The notes under the pieces are model-generated. The model ran no database searches. It was not told the origin of the DNA and saw nothing but the letters and a program-made list of their open reading frames with translations. Below, in pieces: positions 8,031 to 17,434 of a DNA stretch of 64,000 bases; the first letter of the stretch is position 1; the number at the start of each line of letters is the position of its first letter. The position numbers were made by a program, and so were the translations under genes. The DNA is from Microcoleus sp. bin48.metabat.b7b8b9.023 (GTDB lineage Bacteria; Cyanobacteriota; Cyanobacteriia; Cyanobacteriales; Microcoleaceae). Location of the stretch: contig NZ_JAAFKG010000013.1 in the NCBI RefSeq assembly GCF_013299185.1, positions 1 through 64,000 on the forward strand. The letters are read 5' to 3'.

Positions 8031-8473
8031 GGTTCCCACCTCATTAAATCTATCGCTATAATTCCTTTCTTCCTGTGTTTTCTATCCTTTTGAAAAAATT
8101 CAAAGGAATTGTCGCCGTAATTGCCTACAGGTTCGTCGGAGGGAAAAATCTCCCCTCTATACTTAGCTTTTTGGGCATTTCGATCGGAATGATTGAACAA
8201 TCTAGGAGCATTCATTCTCAAATACTCCCTATCTACAGTTTCGCGATCGTAACAAGCATCAAAGTCATTAGGGTTTGGTTCTATGGTAACAAAACTACCA
8301 TTAATATAGATAGTTCTAGCACCCGCTTCTTTTAACTGGGTCATTGCCAGTCTCAAACCCCGTATCAGGTTCTCTCTTTTAAAATTCGTACCAAATCTCT
8401 CCTCAAACTCCTCCCATTCACAGAAATGAACTCCCGGTGGTAGATTGCCGTTTTCATCGAATTCTGGAATCAC
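8027..8473 (-). CDS. DUF6932-like, nucleotidyltransferase-type small protein
   Basis: 148 residues, opening with MIPEFDENGNLPPG, the usual start of the DUF6932-type family. The core YINGSFVT..PNDFDACYD resembles the GS(x)nDxD active site of minimal nucleotidyltransferases (Gly-Ser near residue 60, then D-x-D). It is first in a two-gene unit with an XRE regulator overlapping by 4 bases. I infer an enzyme toxin with an HTH antitoxin; family naming is from memory and catalytic activity is an inference. Confidence 0.7.
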   Translation of the reverse strand: MIPEFDENGNLPPGVHFCEWEEFEERFGTNFKRENLIRGLRLAMTQLKEAGARTIYINGSFVTIEPNPNDFDACYDRETVDREYLRMNAPRLFNHSDRNAQKAKYRGEIFPSDEPVGNYGDNSFEFFQKDRKHRKKGIIAIDLMRWEP

Positions 8474-8735
8474 TCTTTCACACTCATTTCACACATTAAC
8501 GATTCGTCTCTTGATCTTACCATAGTTATCATTATAACTCACCACTATCCAGATGACAGACTCGTTATAGGTGTAGAGGAAGGCATTGCCCGATCGCCCT
8601 TGACACCAAATACCAAATACTGCGATGATTGTACGAGTTTCGATCGCCAATCAAAACTCATAGCGATCGAGACTCGTCATACCAAATCAACAACTAATAA
8701 TGTTCGCGAGCGGGGACAGCATTTCTGACCAATGA
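8474..8735. other. Spacer between the HTH/DUF6932-like pair and cyaC
   Basis: About 260 bp without a gene. Near 8608 it carries a third copy of the CAAATACCAAATACTGCGATGATT-like motif. The promoter of the minus-strand pair should be in its lower half. Confidence 0.4.
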
Positions 8736-11700
8736 CTAATCACAATTCAGCATAAAAGTCAACACAGTTTCATCAATTCCCTTGAGTTGCAGCGGCTTAT
8801 ATTTAACAATTCGATTCTCCTCAACATAATCTGCAACCGCCGCCGAAATCAGCACAGAGTTTGGTTCCGCCACCTCTTGCAAACGGGCGGCAATATTCAC
8901 GCTCGGCCCGATCGCAGTATAATCCGATCGATCTGGGCCGCCAAACATCCCCACCACCGCAGTACCCTGGTGAATACCGCACCGAAACCGCACCGGAGGC
9001 ACCCCATTTTCCCCCACAATTCCCTGCTCCAACCAGCGCTCGTTAAGTTGCTTCAGAGCTCGCAGCATAAGCCTTGCAGCAGCTATAGCGCGGCGTACTT
9101 GCTCGTTTGGCGTTAGTTCCTCCGGCGCGCCAAAGAGAGCCATTACGGCATCTCCCACAAACTTGTCCACTGTACCGCCACTGTCAAAAATAGCCTTAGT
9201 CATTGCCGCCAAATATTCATTCAACAGCTCAGCTACCCGGCGCGAGCGCAGCGTATTTGCCATTTGAGTAAAACCGACAATATCGCTAAACAAAATAGTA
9301 ATCAATCGCGGTTCCGGGCGCAAATCCAAGGCTAAATCTCCAGCCGCAGCGGCTTTCACCATCGACGGCGGCAAAAATCGGCGCAGCACCGACTCAGTTA
9401 AATAATTGTTCAACTGCTGCACTCGCCGCTCGTTTTGCTTGAGGGCGATTAAATTCCGCACTTCTGCCAACAATTCGCGATCGTTAAAAGGCTTCGATAA
9501 ATAAGCATCAGCACCCCGTTCTACTCCTTCAATCCGAGTATCTGCATCGGCTTTAGCAGTTAGCAAAATTGCCGGAGTTCCCCGCAATTCTTCATCCTGT
9601 CGAATCATCCGAATCAAATCCAAACCCGAGATTACAGGCATCATCAAATCCGTGAGAATTAGATCGGGACGGCGGTTTTTTGCCACGGCAAATCCTTCTT
9701 GTCCGTTGCGGGCGAGCAAAACTGCAAAGCCTGACTCTCGCAAAATTTCCGACACATAAAAGCGCAAATCTGGATTGTCGTCAACCACCAAAACCGTGCC
9801 AGCTACTGTTTCAGAATTTATCGGTTCTAGAGCCTCAAAGTTATGATTTTCTGCTTCATCTTCCGATAAATCAGCTTCGACATCTGCCAGTTCCACCGCA
9901 GCTTTGGATGCGTGAAACTCGGCGGGGATTTCCAGTACCCGTTCTGGGGGCAAATGAGTCGAACCGAAGTGCAGCCAAATACTAAAAGTAGTACCTTCGC
10001 CGTAAACAGAATCGACGGAAATTTGACCGCCGTGGAGTTCGACTAATTCTTTGACAAGTGCCAAACCTAAACCGCTGCCTTCGTAGGAACGGCTCGCAGA
10101 ACCTTCGGCTTGGTGAAAGCGCTCGAACAAATAGGGAATTTGTTCGGTGCGAATGCCGATGCCGGTGTCTTTTACTTGCAACAAGCAGTGAGCGCCCGCT
10201 GGTTCAACTGTGAGGGTGATTGTTCCCCCTTCTGGGGTGAATTTGACAGCATTTGATAGCAGGTTGTAAATAACTTTGTCAAATCTTTCAATATCTAAAT
10301 AAAGTAAAGGACAGTCTTGCAGTTGGGTAATTAAGTGCAGTCCTTTTTTGTCGCAGTAGGCGCGGAAAGACTCTGCCGTAGAGTAACAGAAACCGACTAA
10401 ATCGCACGGGCGAAAACTCGGCTGCATCCGTCCTGCATCTAGGCGCTGCAAGTCCAGCAGTTGATTTACCAAGCGCAGGAGGCGGCGGGAATTACGCAAG
10501 GCGATGACGGCTTGTTCGTAGGGTAAATCTTCTTTGCGGCCGCAAGCTGATTCTAGAGGGCCGATAGTTAGGGTGAGAGGGGTGCGGAATTCGTGGGAGA
10601 TATTTTGGAAAAATTCGGTTTTGAGCCGATCGGCTTCCAAGAGCCGTTCTGCCTGCTGTCTGGTAGTCTGGTAGAGGCGCGACTGCTGCACCGCCAAAGC
10701 AGCTTGAGTTGCAACTATTTGAGCCAAGTCAATGTCTGAGAGGTTCCAGCGGCGGGTGCTGCAATTTTGGCGCAGGGAAATGCTGCCGATGATTTTGCCT
10801 TCGGAGATTAAGGGAACGACTAACAGAGCCCTGGCTGGCGATCGCACTTGCAGTTCTGTAACATTTAAATCGGGGCGTTCGTTGAGGTCTTCAATCGCCA
10901 CCGGCTCTTTTGATAGCATAACTTGCAGCAGTACCGGATTGCCGCGAATCGGCACCAAAGACTGCGGCATGGAAGGATGAGCAAAAACCCAGTCGCGAGG
11001 GTTTCCAGCAGCACTCTCAGCAGCAGTTCCAGGGCCAGGACGGTTCGCAACTACCTCTAGATTGCTAAAACTTTGTTTGACATCCACGGTATCCCTATTT
11101 GTGTCGTAGAGCCCCACGCACTGGACATATTCATCATCTTCTGTCCACAGAGATAGGGCGCAGCCGTCAACTTGCAAAGCTTGGCCGAGTTGTTGAGTAA
11201 TCGCTGCAAAAATATTTTGGGGGTCGAGGCTCGATCGAATTGCCGTAGTAATAGTATTGACTAAGGTCTCGCGCTTTGCCAGCGCCCGCACCTGTTCGTA
11301 AGCCCTGGCCTGAGAAAGGGCCAAAGCCGCTTGATCTGCCACCGTAATTACTAACTGTACCTCGTAGTCTTCCCACTGGCGCGGTCGATCGAACTGGTGC
11401 AGCGCCAAGACTGCCATCAGTTCCATTTGGTAAAACAGCGGTACGATTAAGCTCGATCGAATATTCGCAGCTTGGTAAGCCTGCAATCGCTGCTCATTGT
11501 CCCAGCTTAAAACTCGATCGTCAGTTTGAGCATCTTGAATCACCTCCACATCCAGAGTTTCCCAAACCAAATCCGGCAGCAAATCCGGCGAAAGTCTGGC
11601 GCTAGAAGCATCTCGTCTAGCTTCAAAATCGCTCCGCAACCCTTTAGTTTCCGCCTTCTGGTAAACGAACCACTCATCAGCCACCCGGCCGTCTTGGAAC

Positions 11701-12254
11701 GGCCGCAGCAAACAGCAACTCACCTCAAACATCTGCCCGACAGTTTCCACAATTCTTTGCAGCATTTGCTGGTAATTGGGAGCCGATCGAATAGTATTGG
11801 TAACGGCATAAAGCAGCGATTCTTGCGAGAGAGCCCTGCGGAGTTCATTAGTGCGGGCTTTCAGGACATTGTGAGTATCAACAGCTTGACTGACAAGAGC
11901 TCTGAGTTCTTCAGCATCCCAAGGCTTGGTAACGAATTTGAATACTTTGCCAGCATTAATAGCTTCAACTAAATCTTCAACATCCGTATAGCCAGTTAAA
12001 ATAATTCGGATCACATCGGGGTATTGAGCCGCAGTCAGGCTGAGAAACTCTGTACCGCTCATTTTTGGCATTCGCTGATCGGAAATAATCACAGCAACCT
12101 CTCCCTCTTTTGCCAAAATTTCGAGGGCAGCGGGGCCAGATTCGGCTCTGAGCACTTTATAGTCTCGATGGAATGTGCGGTAAAGCAAGTCGAGGTTATC
12201 CGGTTCGTCATCGACGATTAGAAGTTTGAGCTTAGGATTTGATTGGGAATTCAT
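8736..12254 (-). CDS. cyaC: CyaC-type adenylate cyclase: REC-GAF-GAF-HisKA-HATPase-REC-cyclase
   Basis: 1172 residues, the layout and length of Arthrospira CyaC. Receiver 1 at about 8-125 (phospho-acceptor Asp59 in ISDQRMP); GAF-like regions at about 150-320 and 335-530; histidine kinase with His554 in NISHEFRTPL and ATP-binding boxes DTGIGI and GSGLGLALV; receiver 2 at about 820-935 (Asp869 in LTDLMMP); class III cyclase at about 980-1170 with metal Asp991 (FSDIVGF) and Asp1035, transition-state Asn1120/Arg1124, and substrate-choosing Lys1031 and Thr1113, the pair expected for ATP rather than GTP. No membrane segments. It converts ATP to cAMP under phosphorelay and GAF-ligand control; the light or metabolite input is not readable here. 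Confidence 0.93.
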   Translation of the reverse strand: MNSQSNPKLKLLIVDDEPDNLDLLYRTFHRDYKVLRAESGPAALEILAKEGEVAVIISDQRMPKMSGTEFLSLTAAQYPDVIRIILTGYTDVEDLVEAINAGKVFKFVTKPWDAEELRALVSQAVDTHNVLKARTNELRRALSQESLLYAVTNTIRSAPNYQQMLQRIVETVGQMFEVSCCLLRPFQDGRVADEWFVYQKAETKGLRSDFEARRDASSARLSPDLLPDLVWETLDVEVIQDAQTDDRVLSWDNEQRLQAYQAANIRSSLIVPLFYQMELMAVLALHQFDRPRQWEDYEVQLVITVADQAALALSQARAYEQVRALAKRETLVNTITTAIRSSLDPQNIFAAITQQLGQALQVDGCALSLWTEDDEYVQCVGLYDTNRDTVDVKQSFSNLEVVANRPGPGTAAESAAGNPRDWVFAHPSMPQSLVPIRGNPVLLQVMLSKEPVAIEDLNERPDLNVTELQVRSPARALLVVPLISEGKIIGSISLRQNCSTRRWNLSDIDLAQIVATQAALAVQQSRLYQTTRQQAERLLEADRLKTEFFQNISHEFRTPLTLTIGPLESACGRKEDLPYEQAVIALRNSRRLLRLVNQLLDLQRLDAGRMQPSFRPCDLVGFCYSTAESFRAYCDKKGLHLITQLQDCPLLYLDIERFDKVIYNLLSNAVKFTPEGGTITLTVEPAGAHCLLQVKDTGIGIRTEQIPYLFERFHQAEGSASRSYEGSGLGLALVKELVELHGGQISVDSVYGEGTTFSIWLHFGSTHLPPERVLEIPAEFHASKAAVELADVEADLSEDEAENHNFEALEPINSETVAGTVLVVDDNPDLRFYVSEILRESGFAVLLARNGQEGFAVAKNRRPDLILTDLMMPVISGLDLIRMIRQDEELRGTPAILLTAKADADTRIEGVERGADAYLSKPFNDRELLAEVRNLIALKQNERRVQQLNNYLTESVLRRFLPPSMVKAAAAGDLALDLRPEPRLITILFSDIVGFTQMANTLRSRRVAELLNEYLAAMTKAIFDSGGTVDKFVGDAVMALFGAPEELTPNEQVRRAIAAARLMLRALKQLNERWLEQGIVGENGVPPVRFRCGIHQGTAVVGMFGGPDRSDYTAIGPSVNIAARLQEVAEPNSVLISAAVADYVEENRIVKYKPLQLKGIDETVLTFMLNCD

Positions 12255-13792
12255 GCACCGTTCTCCTGTGCCCCGGGGCAGTTCGATTTAATAAGTCTGT
12301 TGAAAAAAAGAATTCGCAGGTTTCAATTGCACGAGTCATACCATTTGCGATTTGTGATTTTCGATTGGGATGACTTATGGCATAAGAGTTTGGAGTTTGC
12401 CTGCAGTTGCATTATTTTTTGAAACTGGTGTCACACAAATTCGTGAATCTGAAGTTGTTGTGAGTTAGCCGAGGCAAGAATCAACCTTGATTTTTAATTT
12501 ATGGGTTTTCAATTCCGAATTCTTCGATCGCCACAGTTGCCTGTAGTGCACCCCAATTTTATTATTTAATGATATTCACAAGAATCTCGTCTTGCGGGAA
12601 GTGTCCTTAACCCCTCACCTCTATGTTGAGCGTGAAAATAGGAATCCGCAACTTTTAACTGCCCTCTGGATATCTCATAATACATAGGAATAATCGTCCC
12701 GATCGTGAGTGGATTTGCCTTTCTTTATGTGCTATTATCGCTCATCTTCCTGTTTTATTTGGTGTGTAAAAACTGTCTGTAGCAGGATACAATAGACAAC
12801 CAACATCTTCCCCTGTGTTTTTGCTGCCTAGGTGACAGCAACTTTCACATTCTGCCAAGGATATGGCTTTCCTCTCCGGCCCCTGTGTCCCTGACTGATA
12901 TTCGGGGGGGGGGACAGACAGACAACACAGGCGGGGAAGTGCGAGTGACGCAATTGCTGTACCATTTTAGTGAGACTGGCACTTTTTGGGCAGAGCGCGG
13001 CATTTTTTATGCCTCGTGCAGACCAACGCCCAAGCCAATTACTGCGGCGAAACACCGCTATCTTGAGCATCCATCTGTTAATCTTAGCTAGGGATGTACT
13101 CTGTGGAAACCGATCGAGCCGCTCGATCGAAGTTTTGAAGCTCTCGATCGCCCGCAGCACAGTATCGCAGCACAATATCGCTGGACAATATCTAGCCCCC
13201 CGGCGCAACAGGTAAGGCCAGTTCGCGAGGGGACGGGCTTGCTGATTGCCCAGCACTGCTGAAAGCTGCGTTGTCTGGTTCTGGGACAGGCAGCCAACAT
13301 CCGACTTGCGATCGCGCCCGGTATTGGTCTGGTAGATAGTTGATATTGTCAATTACCGCTAGACGGATAAATTATATTCGATCGGGTATTTCCGCAAGCA
13401 GAGAGCGGTACGCTTCCGGGAAGCAGACGTTAAAACCTTTTTGATTGTTTTTAATAACTTTCCCGCTACCCACAAATCTAGTATTAAGGGATGGGTTTTC
13501 ATTGGAAATAAATTTAGTCTAAAATACTGAATATCTCCAATTTACATCAGATAATAGTTAGAGTAAAGTACAAAAAGAATGTGACTGAATCGCATTCATA
13601 AACTCTGAGTATAAGTCATACAATTTAATCTCTTAAATTTAAGATTCTCGATGACAAATATCATGATTGGGAGTTGGTCTAAAGTTACATTCTTTTTTAA
13701 AAAGTGATATTACATTATCACCAGAAGTGAAATTTCTCAGATGGGCAGACTCGGTAACCCCCGTAGAAAAATTAATATAGTGACCTGGAATT
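12255..13792. other. 1.5-kb region without a convincing gene
   Basis: The cyaC promoter should lie in the first few hundred bases. The stretch 12830-13340 is GC-richer, has a run of ten G at about 12905-12914 and several CGATCG blocks, and is open in several frames at once, but none reads as a known protein and the frames lack ribosome-binding sites. The segment 13380-13790 is AT-rich. It may contain a decayed gene or an untranslated RNA; I cannot show either. Confidence 0.5.
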
Positions 13793-14431
13793 GTGAATCC
13801 TTCCTTTTTTTCCTCAGCTTCTCACCAACAACAAACTCCCGGACTTTCTGGCTTTTCGATCCGGGTGGCTGCATCGAATGACTTGACACAACTAGCAGAT
13901 ATTTTGGCCATGAGCTTTCACTCCCGTGAGGGGTTTGTAGAATGGGTGTATCCAGTGTTGCGTTTAGGCATTTACGAAGATTTAAAAAATCGACTGCGTT
14001 CTAAGGCAGAGCACTATATTTGTCTCGTGGCTGAGCTAGTCTCGCGGGAGTCAGGAATGCAGAATTATCGATCGCACCAAACTCAGTCTATAGCAGGAAC
14101 AATAGAAATGGCTCTGCGTTCTCGATTCCCTTGGCAAATACCCAATTCCGACTATCCTTACTTGTCAAATTTAGCAGTTCACCCCGAGTATCGGCGGCAG
14201 GGAGTTGCTCAACAACTGCTCGACAACTGCGAGAATACAGCCCGAGAATGGGGATTTTCGGAGATTTACCTCCACGTTTTGGAAAATAATCACGGGGCGC
14301 GACAATTGTACTATCAAGCAGGCTACCGCTTGCAACAGGTGGATTGGCATTGGACTTATTGGCTGTTCGGCCAGCCGCGCCGGCTATTTTTACGCAAGGA
14401 GATTTCCCTCTCATCAACTAAGTATGGGTAG
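13793..14431 (+). CDS. GNAT-family N-acetyltransferase
   Basis: Acetyl-CoA-dependent N-acyltransferase, 212 residues. Seen: strand and acetyl-CoA loop SNLAVHPEYRRQGVAQQLL (R/Q-x-x-G-x-A) near residue 130, then the C-terminal helix and strand IYLHVLENNHGARQLYYQAGY, as in RimI-like enzymes. It starts at a GTG; the conserved part begins at about residue 22 (SIRVAASNDL), so a later start is possible. The substrate is not predictable. Confidence 0.85.
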   Translation: MNPSFFSSASHQQQTPGLSGFSIRVAASNDLTQLADILAMSFHSREGFVEWVYPVLRLGIYEDLKNRLRSKAEHYICLVAELVSRESGMQNYRSHQTQSIAGTIEMALRSRFPWQIPNSDYPYLSNLAVHPEYRRQGVAQQLLDNCENTAREWGFSEIYLHVLENNHGARQLYYQAGYRLQQVDWHWTYWLFGQPRRLFLRKEISLSSTKYG

Positions 14432-14596
14432 TGGTGCATCAGCGCCTGCTTTTCACACGCTCAATCGTTATGGAGAAAGGCTTGTATCAATTGCATCATT
14501 CAAGAAAGCAGCACTACCCAATTTCTACCTTCTGCTTCACTTCTAGTTGAACTTGAGCCTCAACAAATAGCGATTCCTTGATAATGAATTTGTTCA

Positions 14597-15256
14597 TCAG
14601 GCTTGAGATTGTTCGAGAAATTTTTGTCTCCGAGAGGCGTAAACTGCCAAATCTGCCTCGGTGAATCGGGTTTGTTGCCATGAGGGACGAGACATTAGCC
14701 GATCGCACCAAGCTTGAATTTTGGGATATCCGTCTATGGATACATCAACCCAGGACAGCAAAGGCACGACAGTACCAGCAACGCACTCGGCATATGTTAA
14801 GGTGTTGCTAGCGAAAAAAGGGCGATCGTCCAACAAACCTTCAAAGAATGTCAGCACAGTATCGACTTTTTCCTTAGCCTTTTCGATTACCTGCGCTTCA
14901 GGAATTCCCCAACCCATTCTTTCACTGCTGAGGGGATAAAGTGCCGGCCCAAGTTCGTTAACTGTGACCAATTCTACCATTTTCACAATTGCCAAATCTT
15001 TCGGATCTTTCGGCAGCATGGCCGGTTCGGGATACTTCGCTTCTAGATAGTCAAGAATTGCCAGAGACTCGACAACAGTGAAGTCACCATCGACCAAAAC
15101 AGGGACGCGATGAAAAGGATTCATGGCGACAAATTCAGGTTCCAAGTGATCGCCGTCCAAGTGGATTGTTACCAATTCAAAAGGTAGGTTTTTTTCGATG
15201 AGGGCAACCCACACGCGGCTGGAGTTGGTGGAAATGGGAATATGGTAAAGTTTCAT
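14597..15256 (-). CDS. Glutathione S-transferase-family protein
   Basis: 219 residues. Thioredoxin-like N-terminal domain with the glutathione-binding FHRVPVLVDGDFTVVES (cis-Pro after Val, and Glu-Ser), then an all-helical C-terminal domain with the AECVAGTVVPLLSW region. It likely conjugates or reduces small electrophiles with glutathione in the cytoplasm. The N-terminal STNSSRVW gives candidate Ser active-site residues. Single gene, convergent with the GNAT at 13793. Confidence 0.9.
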   Translation of the reverse strand: MKLYHIPISTNSSRVWVALIEKNLPFELVTIHLDGDHLEPEFVAMNPFHRVPVLVDGDFTVVESLAILDYLEAKYPEPAMLPKDPKDLAIVKMVELVTVNELGPALYPLSSERMGWGIPEAQVIEKAKEKVDTVLTFFEGLLDDRPFFASNTLTYAECVAGTVVPLLSWVDVSIDGYPKIQAWCDRLMSRPSWQQTRFTEADLAVYASRRQKFLEQSQA

Positions 15257-15488
15257 GATGATTGTGGTGCTTGTTGAGAGTGATGTGTTAAGGATTGAGT
15301 TCTCTCGCGCTGCTGAAAATATTTAGATTTTAGTCAATTTTACACGCACAGGGGGCGATCGGGCTTCTAGTGCGATCGGACATCATTACCTGTAGTGCGA
15401 TCGAGCCTGGATAGCATTTGATAACTTACGCTGCTAAACTGGTACAGCACGCAGCGGTCGATCGCTTGTCGAGTTTGGAGGATGTATT

Positions 15489-15965
15489 ATGACCATTAAC
15501 TACCGAGTTGCAGCAATCGCCGATATGACGCTTCTTTTAGAACTTGTTAAAGAGTTTCATAAAAAAGAAAAATTGGAATTCGACGAAAAAGTCGATCGTG
15601 ATGTCCTAGCAAATCTTTTGGCAGATGCGTCTTTGGGACAAGTGTGGCTGATTCAGCAAGAAGATGAGGCGATCGGCTATATTATTTTGACGCTTGGTTA
15701 CAGTTTGGAATACCGAGGACGAGATGCCTTTATTGACGAGTTTTACCTCCGATCCAAGTATCGCGGACAAGGCATTGGAACTCAGACTTTAGCATTCGTA
15801 GAGGATGCCTGCCGAGTTTTAGAAGTTCAAGCACTTCATCTGGAAGTAGATTTTGAAAATCCCGATGCACAGCGTCTTTATCACAGAGTCGGTTATCAAC
15901 CTCATAACCGTTTTCTGATGACTAAAAATTTGGCAGTCTCTGAAGACAAGGATTTGGGCAATTAA
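15489..15965 (+). CDS. GNAT-family N-acetyltransferase
   Basis: 158 residues with a strong GGAGG ribosome-binding site 8 bases before the ATG. Acetyl-CoA loop LRSKYRGQGIGTQTLAFVE (RGQGIG) near residue 95, then the family ending HLEVDFENPDAQRLYHRVGY. Small single-domain acetyltransferase; substrate unknown. Not closely similar to the other GNATs in the window. Confidence 0.88.
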   Translation: MTINYRVAAIADMTLLLELVKEFHKKEKLEFDEKVDRDVLANLLADASLGQVWLIQQEDEAIGYIILTLGYSLEYRGRDAFIDEFYLRSKYRGQGIGTQTLAFVEDACRVLEVQALHLEVDFENPDAQRLYHRVGYQPHNRFLMTKNLAVSEDKDLGN

Positions 15966-16001
15966 GAATATTCTATCAGTTTTTGCTGAATTCTCTCAAA
16001 G

Positions 16002-16490
16002 TTATTCGAGAGCTTGATTTGAAATTGCTCTGATCCGTTCACAGGCCTCCTCCGCCGTCATCGCCGAGCTAGTTTCCCACTCTGTAAAAGTCTCTTCCAG
16101 GGCTTCAGATAGTGCTTTTTGATAAGCCATATCTTCCCGTTCTACTTCACTCAAAATCGCATTAACAATTCTGTCAAGGGCATTCTTATAAGCTACATAA
16201 CTATCGAATTCACCTTTAAGCAGAATCCAAGGTAAAGCGATAGCCAAAGAAAAAAGCCCCACAAATTTAAGCAACCTCTCTTTAATTCCTTGAGGCGGTT
16301 CAATAAAAGTATAGGCAAAAATTTTGAGTAATTCTTGCGTTTCAGCAGGAATTTTTTCCCAACGGTCTTCAATTATTACAGCTAAATTGTTTGCTTTTTG
16401 AGCCAGTTCCCAAAACCTTGAAGCGCTGGACGTGCGTGGCTGAAATATCTGCCGAATTTCGCTGGGGCTAATTGTGATTCTGGCTGACAT
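16002..16490 (-). CDS. Hypothetical protein with one membrane-like segment
   Basis: 162 residues, mostly helical. A hydrophobic stretch at about residues 87-104 (FVGLFSLAIALPWILLKG) could be a membrane anchor; the C-terminus is acidic (EEACERIRAISNQALE). No family recognised. It is one of five small minus-strand genes of unknown function around the PLD-TerD gene. Confidence 0.6.
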   Translation of the reverse strand: MSARITISPSEIRQIFQPRTSSASRFWELAQKANNLAVIIEDRWEKIPAETQELLKIFAYTFIEPPQGIKERLLKFVGLFSLAIALPWILLKGEFDSYVAYKNALDRIVNAILSEVEREDMAYQKALSEALEETFTEWETSSAMTAEEACERIRAISNQALE

Positions 16491-16574
16491 TTGCCCGACC
16501 TCTGCTCACTTAGGATTAATCAATCATTGATCAGTATATCATCACAACAAACTTCTGAAGCTCCTGTAGGCTGA

Positions 16575-16958
16575 TTATTGGCCGATCGTGACTTCCTGAC
16601 GGACAGACGAGGTAATCGCCTCTACTAGAAATAATCGCTCGCTAAGTGACAAATTAAGCGTTAATTTCATTAATTCTTGAAAAGATAATTCTTCTTTTGC
16701 ATATTCGGAAGAATTATCATTCCGATCTGGCGAAAAAACCTCATCAGAACTTAAGGGCTTGACTGAAGTATTACGATCTAAACTTTTCTTCATGTCTGCG
16801 AGTAGAAGCTCTAAAAATTTAATATCATTCCCTAGATCGGCAGCCTCATCCTCATCCTCTTCTATATCTTCAATAACTTGCAAACGTTCTTGATAGGCAT
16901 TGATTTGGTGTTCAATCGCTTCTATAATAAACCTGAAATCTTTAAATGATAAGTTCAT
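16575..16958 (-). CDS. Hypothetical helical protein, duplicated at 19207-19440
   Basis: 127 residues. The first about 57 residues (MNLSFKDFRFIIEAIEHQ, then QERLQ, ADLGND, KFLELL) are nearly identical to the start of the 77-residue product at 19207-19440, whose remainder differs. The N-terminus has a coiled-coil look. The two copies are direct repeats flanking the 17000-19114 genes. Function unknown. Confidence 0.6.
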   Translation of the reverse strand: MNLSFKDFRFIIEAIEHQINAYQERLQVIEDIEEDEDEAADLGNDIKFLELLLADMKKSLDRNTSVKPLSSDEVFSPDRNDNSSEYAKEELSFQELMKLTLNLSLSERLFLVEAITSSVRQEVTIGQ

Positions 16959-16999
16959 ATGATTTCCCTGCCAAAGAACGAATATTCGGCAAAACCCAA

Positions 17000-17260
17000 C
17001 TAGACAGTTGCTTGAAGAAGCATATCCTCTACTTGTCTAATTTGCTTCCAATCAATTGCTGCAACCCAAAGACTTTCCTCTTCAGAATATTGCACCACGC
17101 CATCCACTTCTAATTCTTCGCTATAGAGAGTGAGCAATTGACCATTTTGCAATTTAATATTTTGGCGACTTAAATCTTCAATTGTACCAACACAATTCAG
17201 ACGAAGGCGACTCTGTTTATCAGCATCATGAAAGTCTGCAAAGATTCTAGGAGAACTCAT
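17000..17260 (-). CDS. Conserved small cyanobacterial protein
   Basis: 86 residues beginning MSSPRIFADFHDAD, with LRLNCVGTIEDLSRQNIKL and EEESLWVAAIDWKQIR, a pattern I recall from small conserved cyanobacterial proteins of unknown role. Soluble, no motifs. Same strand as its neighbours but with about 40-bp gaps, so it may be part of a loose operon. Confidence 0.65.
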   Translation of the reverse strand: MSSPRIFADFHDADKQSRLRLNCVGTIEDLSRQNIKLQNGQLLTLYSEELEVDGVVQYSEEESLWVAAIDWKQIRQVEDMLLQATV

Positions 17261-17363
17261 ATTTATTACTACACTTGAGATATTTTTTTTTGATGTGGGA
17301 GTTACGCAACTGACGCACCCTACTCTATGTGCTGCGACAATGGAGGCAGAGCCTTCGGATATG

Positions 17364-17388
17364 CGTTACCAGGCTCTGCCTGGTAACG
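17364..17388. repeat. 25-bp palindromic repeat, second copy at 36547-36571
   Basis: CGTTACCAGGC-TCT-GCCTGGTAACG, a perfect 11-bp inverted repeat with a 3-base loop. An identical copy is at 36547-36571. Here it lies between two minus-strand genes and could also act as a transcription-attenuating hairpin. Confidence 0.8.
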
Positions 17389-17434
17389 AGTAAAAATTGT
17401 CAACCTCTACCTTGAAAAATTGTCCCAAATTACT

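Noticed and set aside
9680-9985. Plus-strand frames inside cyaC
   Set aside because: Shadows of the strongly conserved cyclase/kinase gene on the other strand.
12828-13352. Minus-strand frame of 174 codons
   Set aside because: Overlapping frames are open on both strands, the product has no domain and odd composition, and there is no ribosome-binding site; likely chance in a GC-rich patch.
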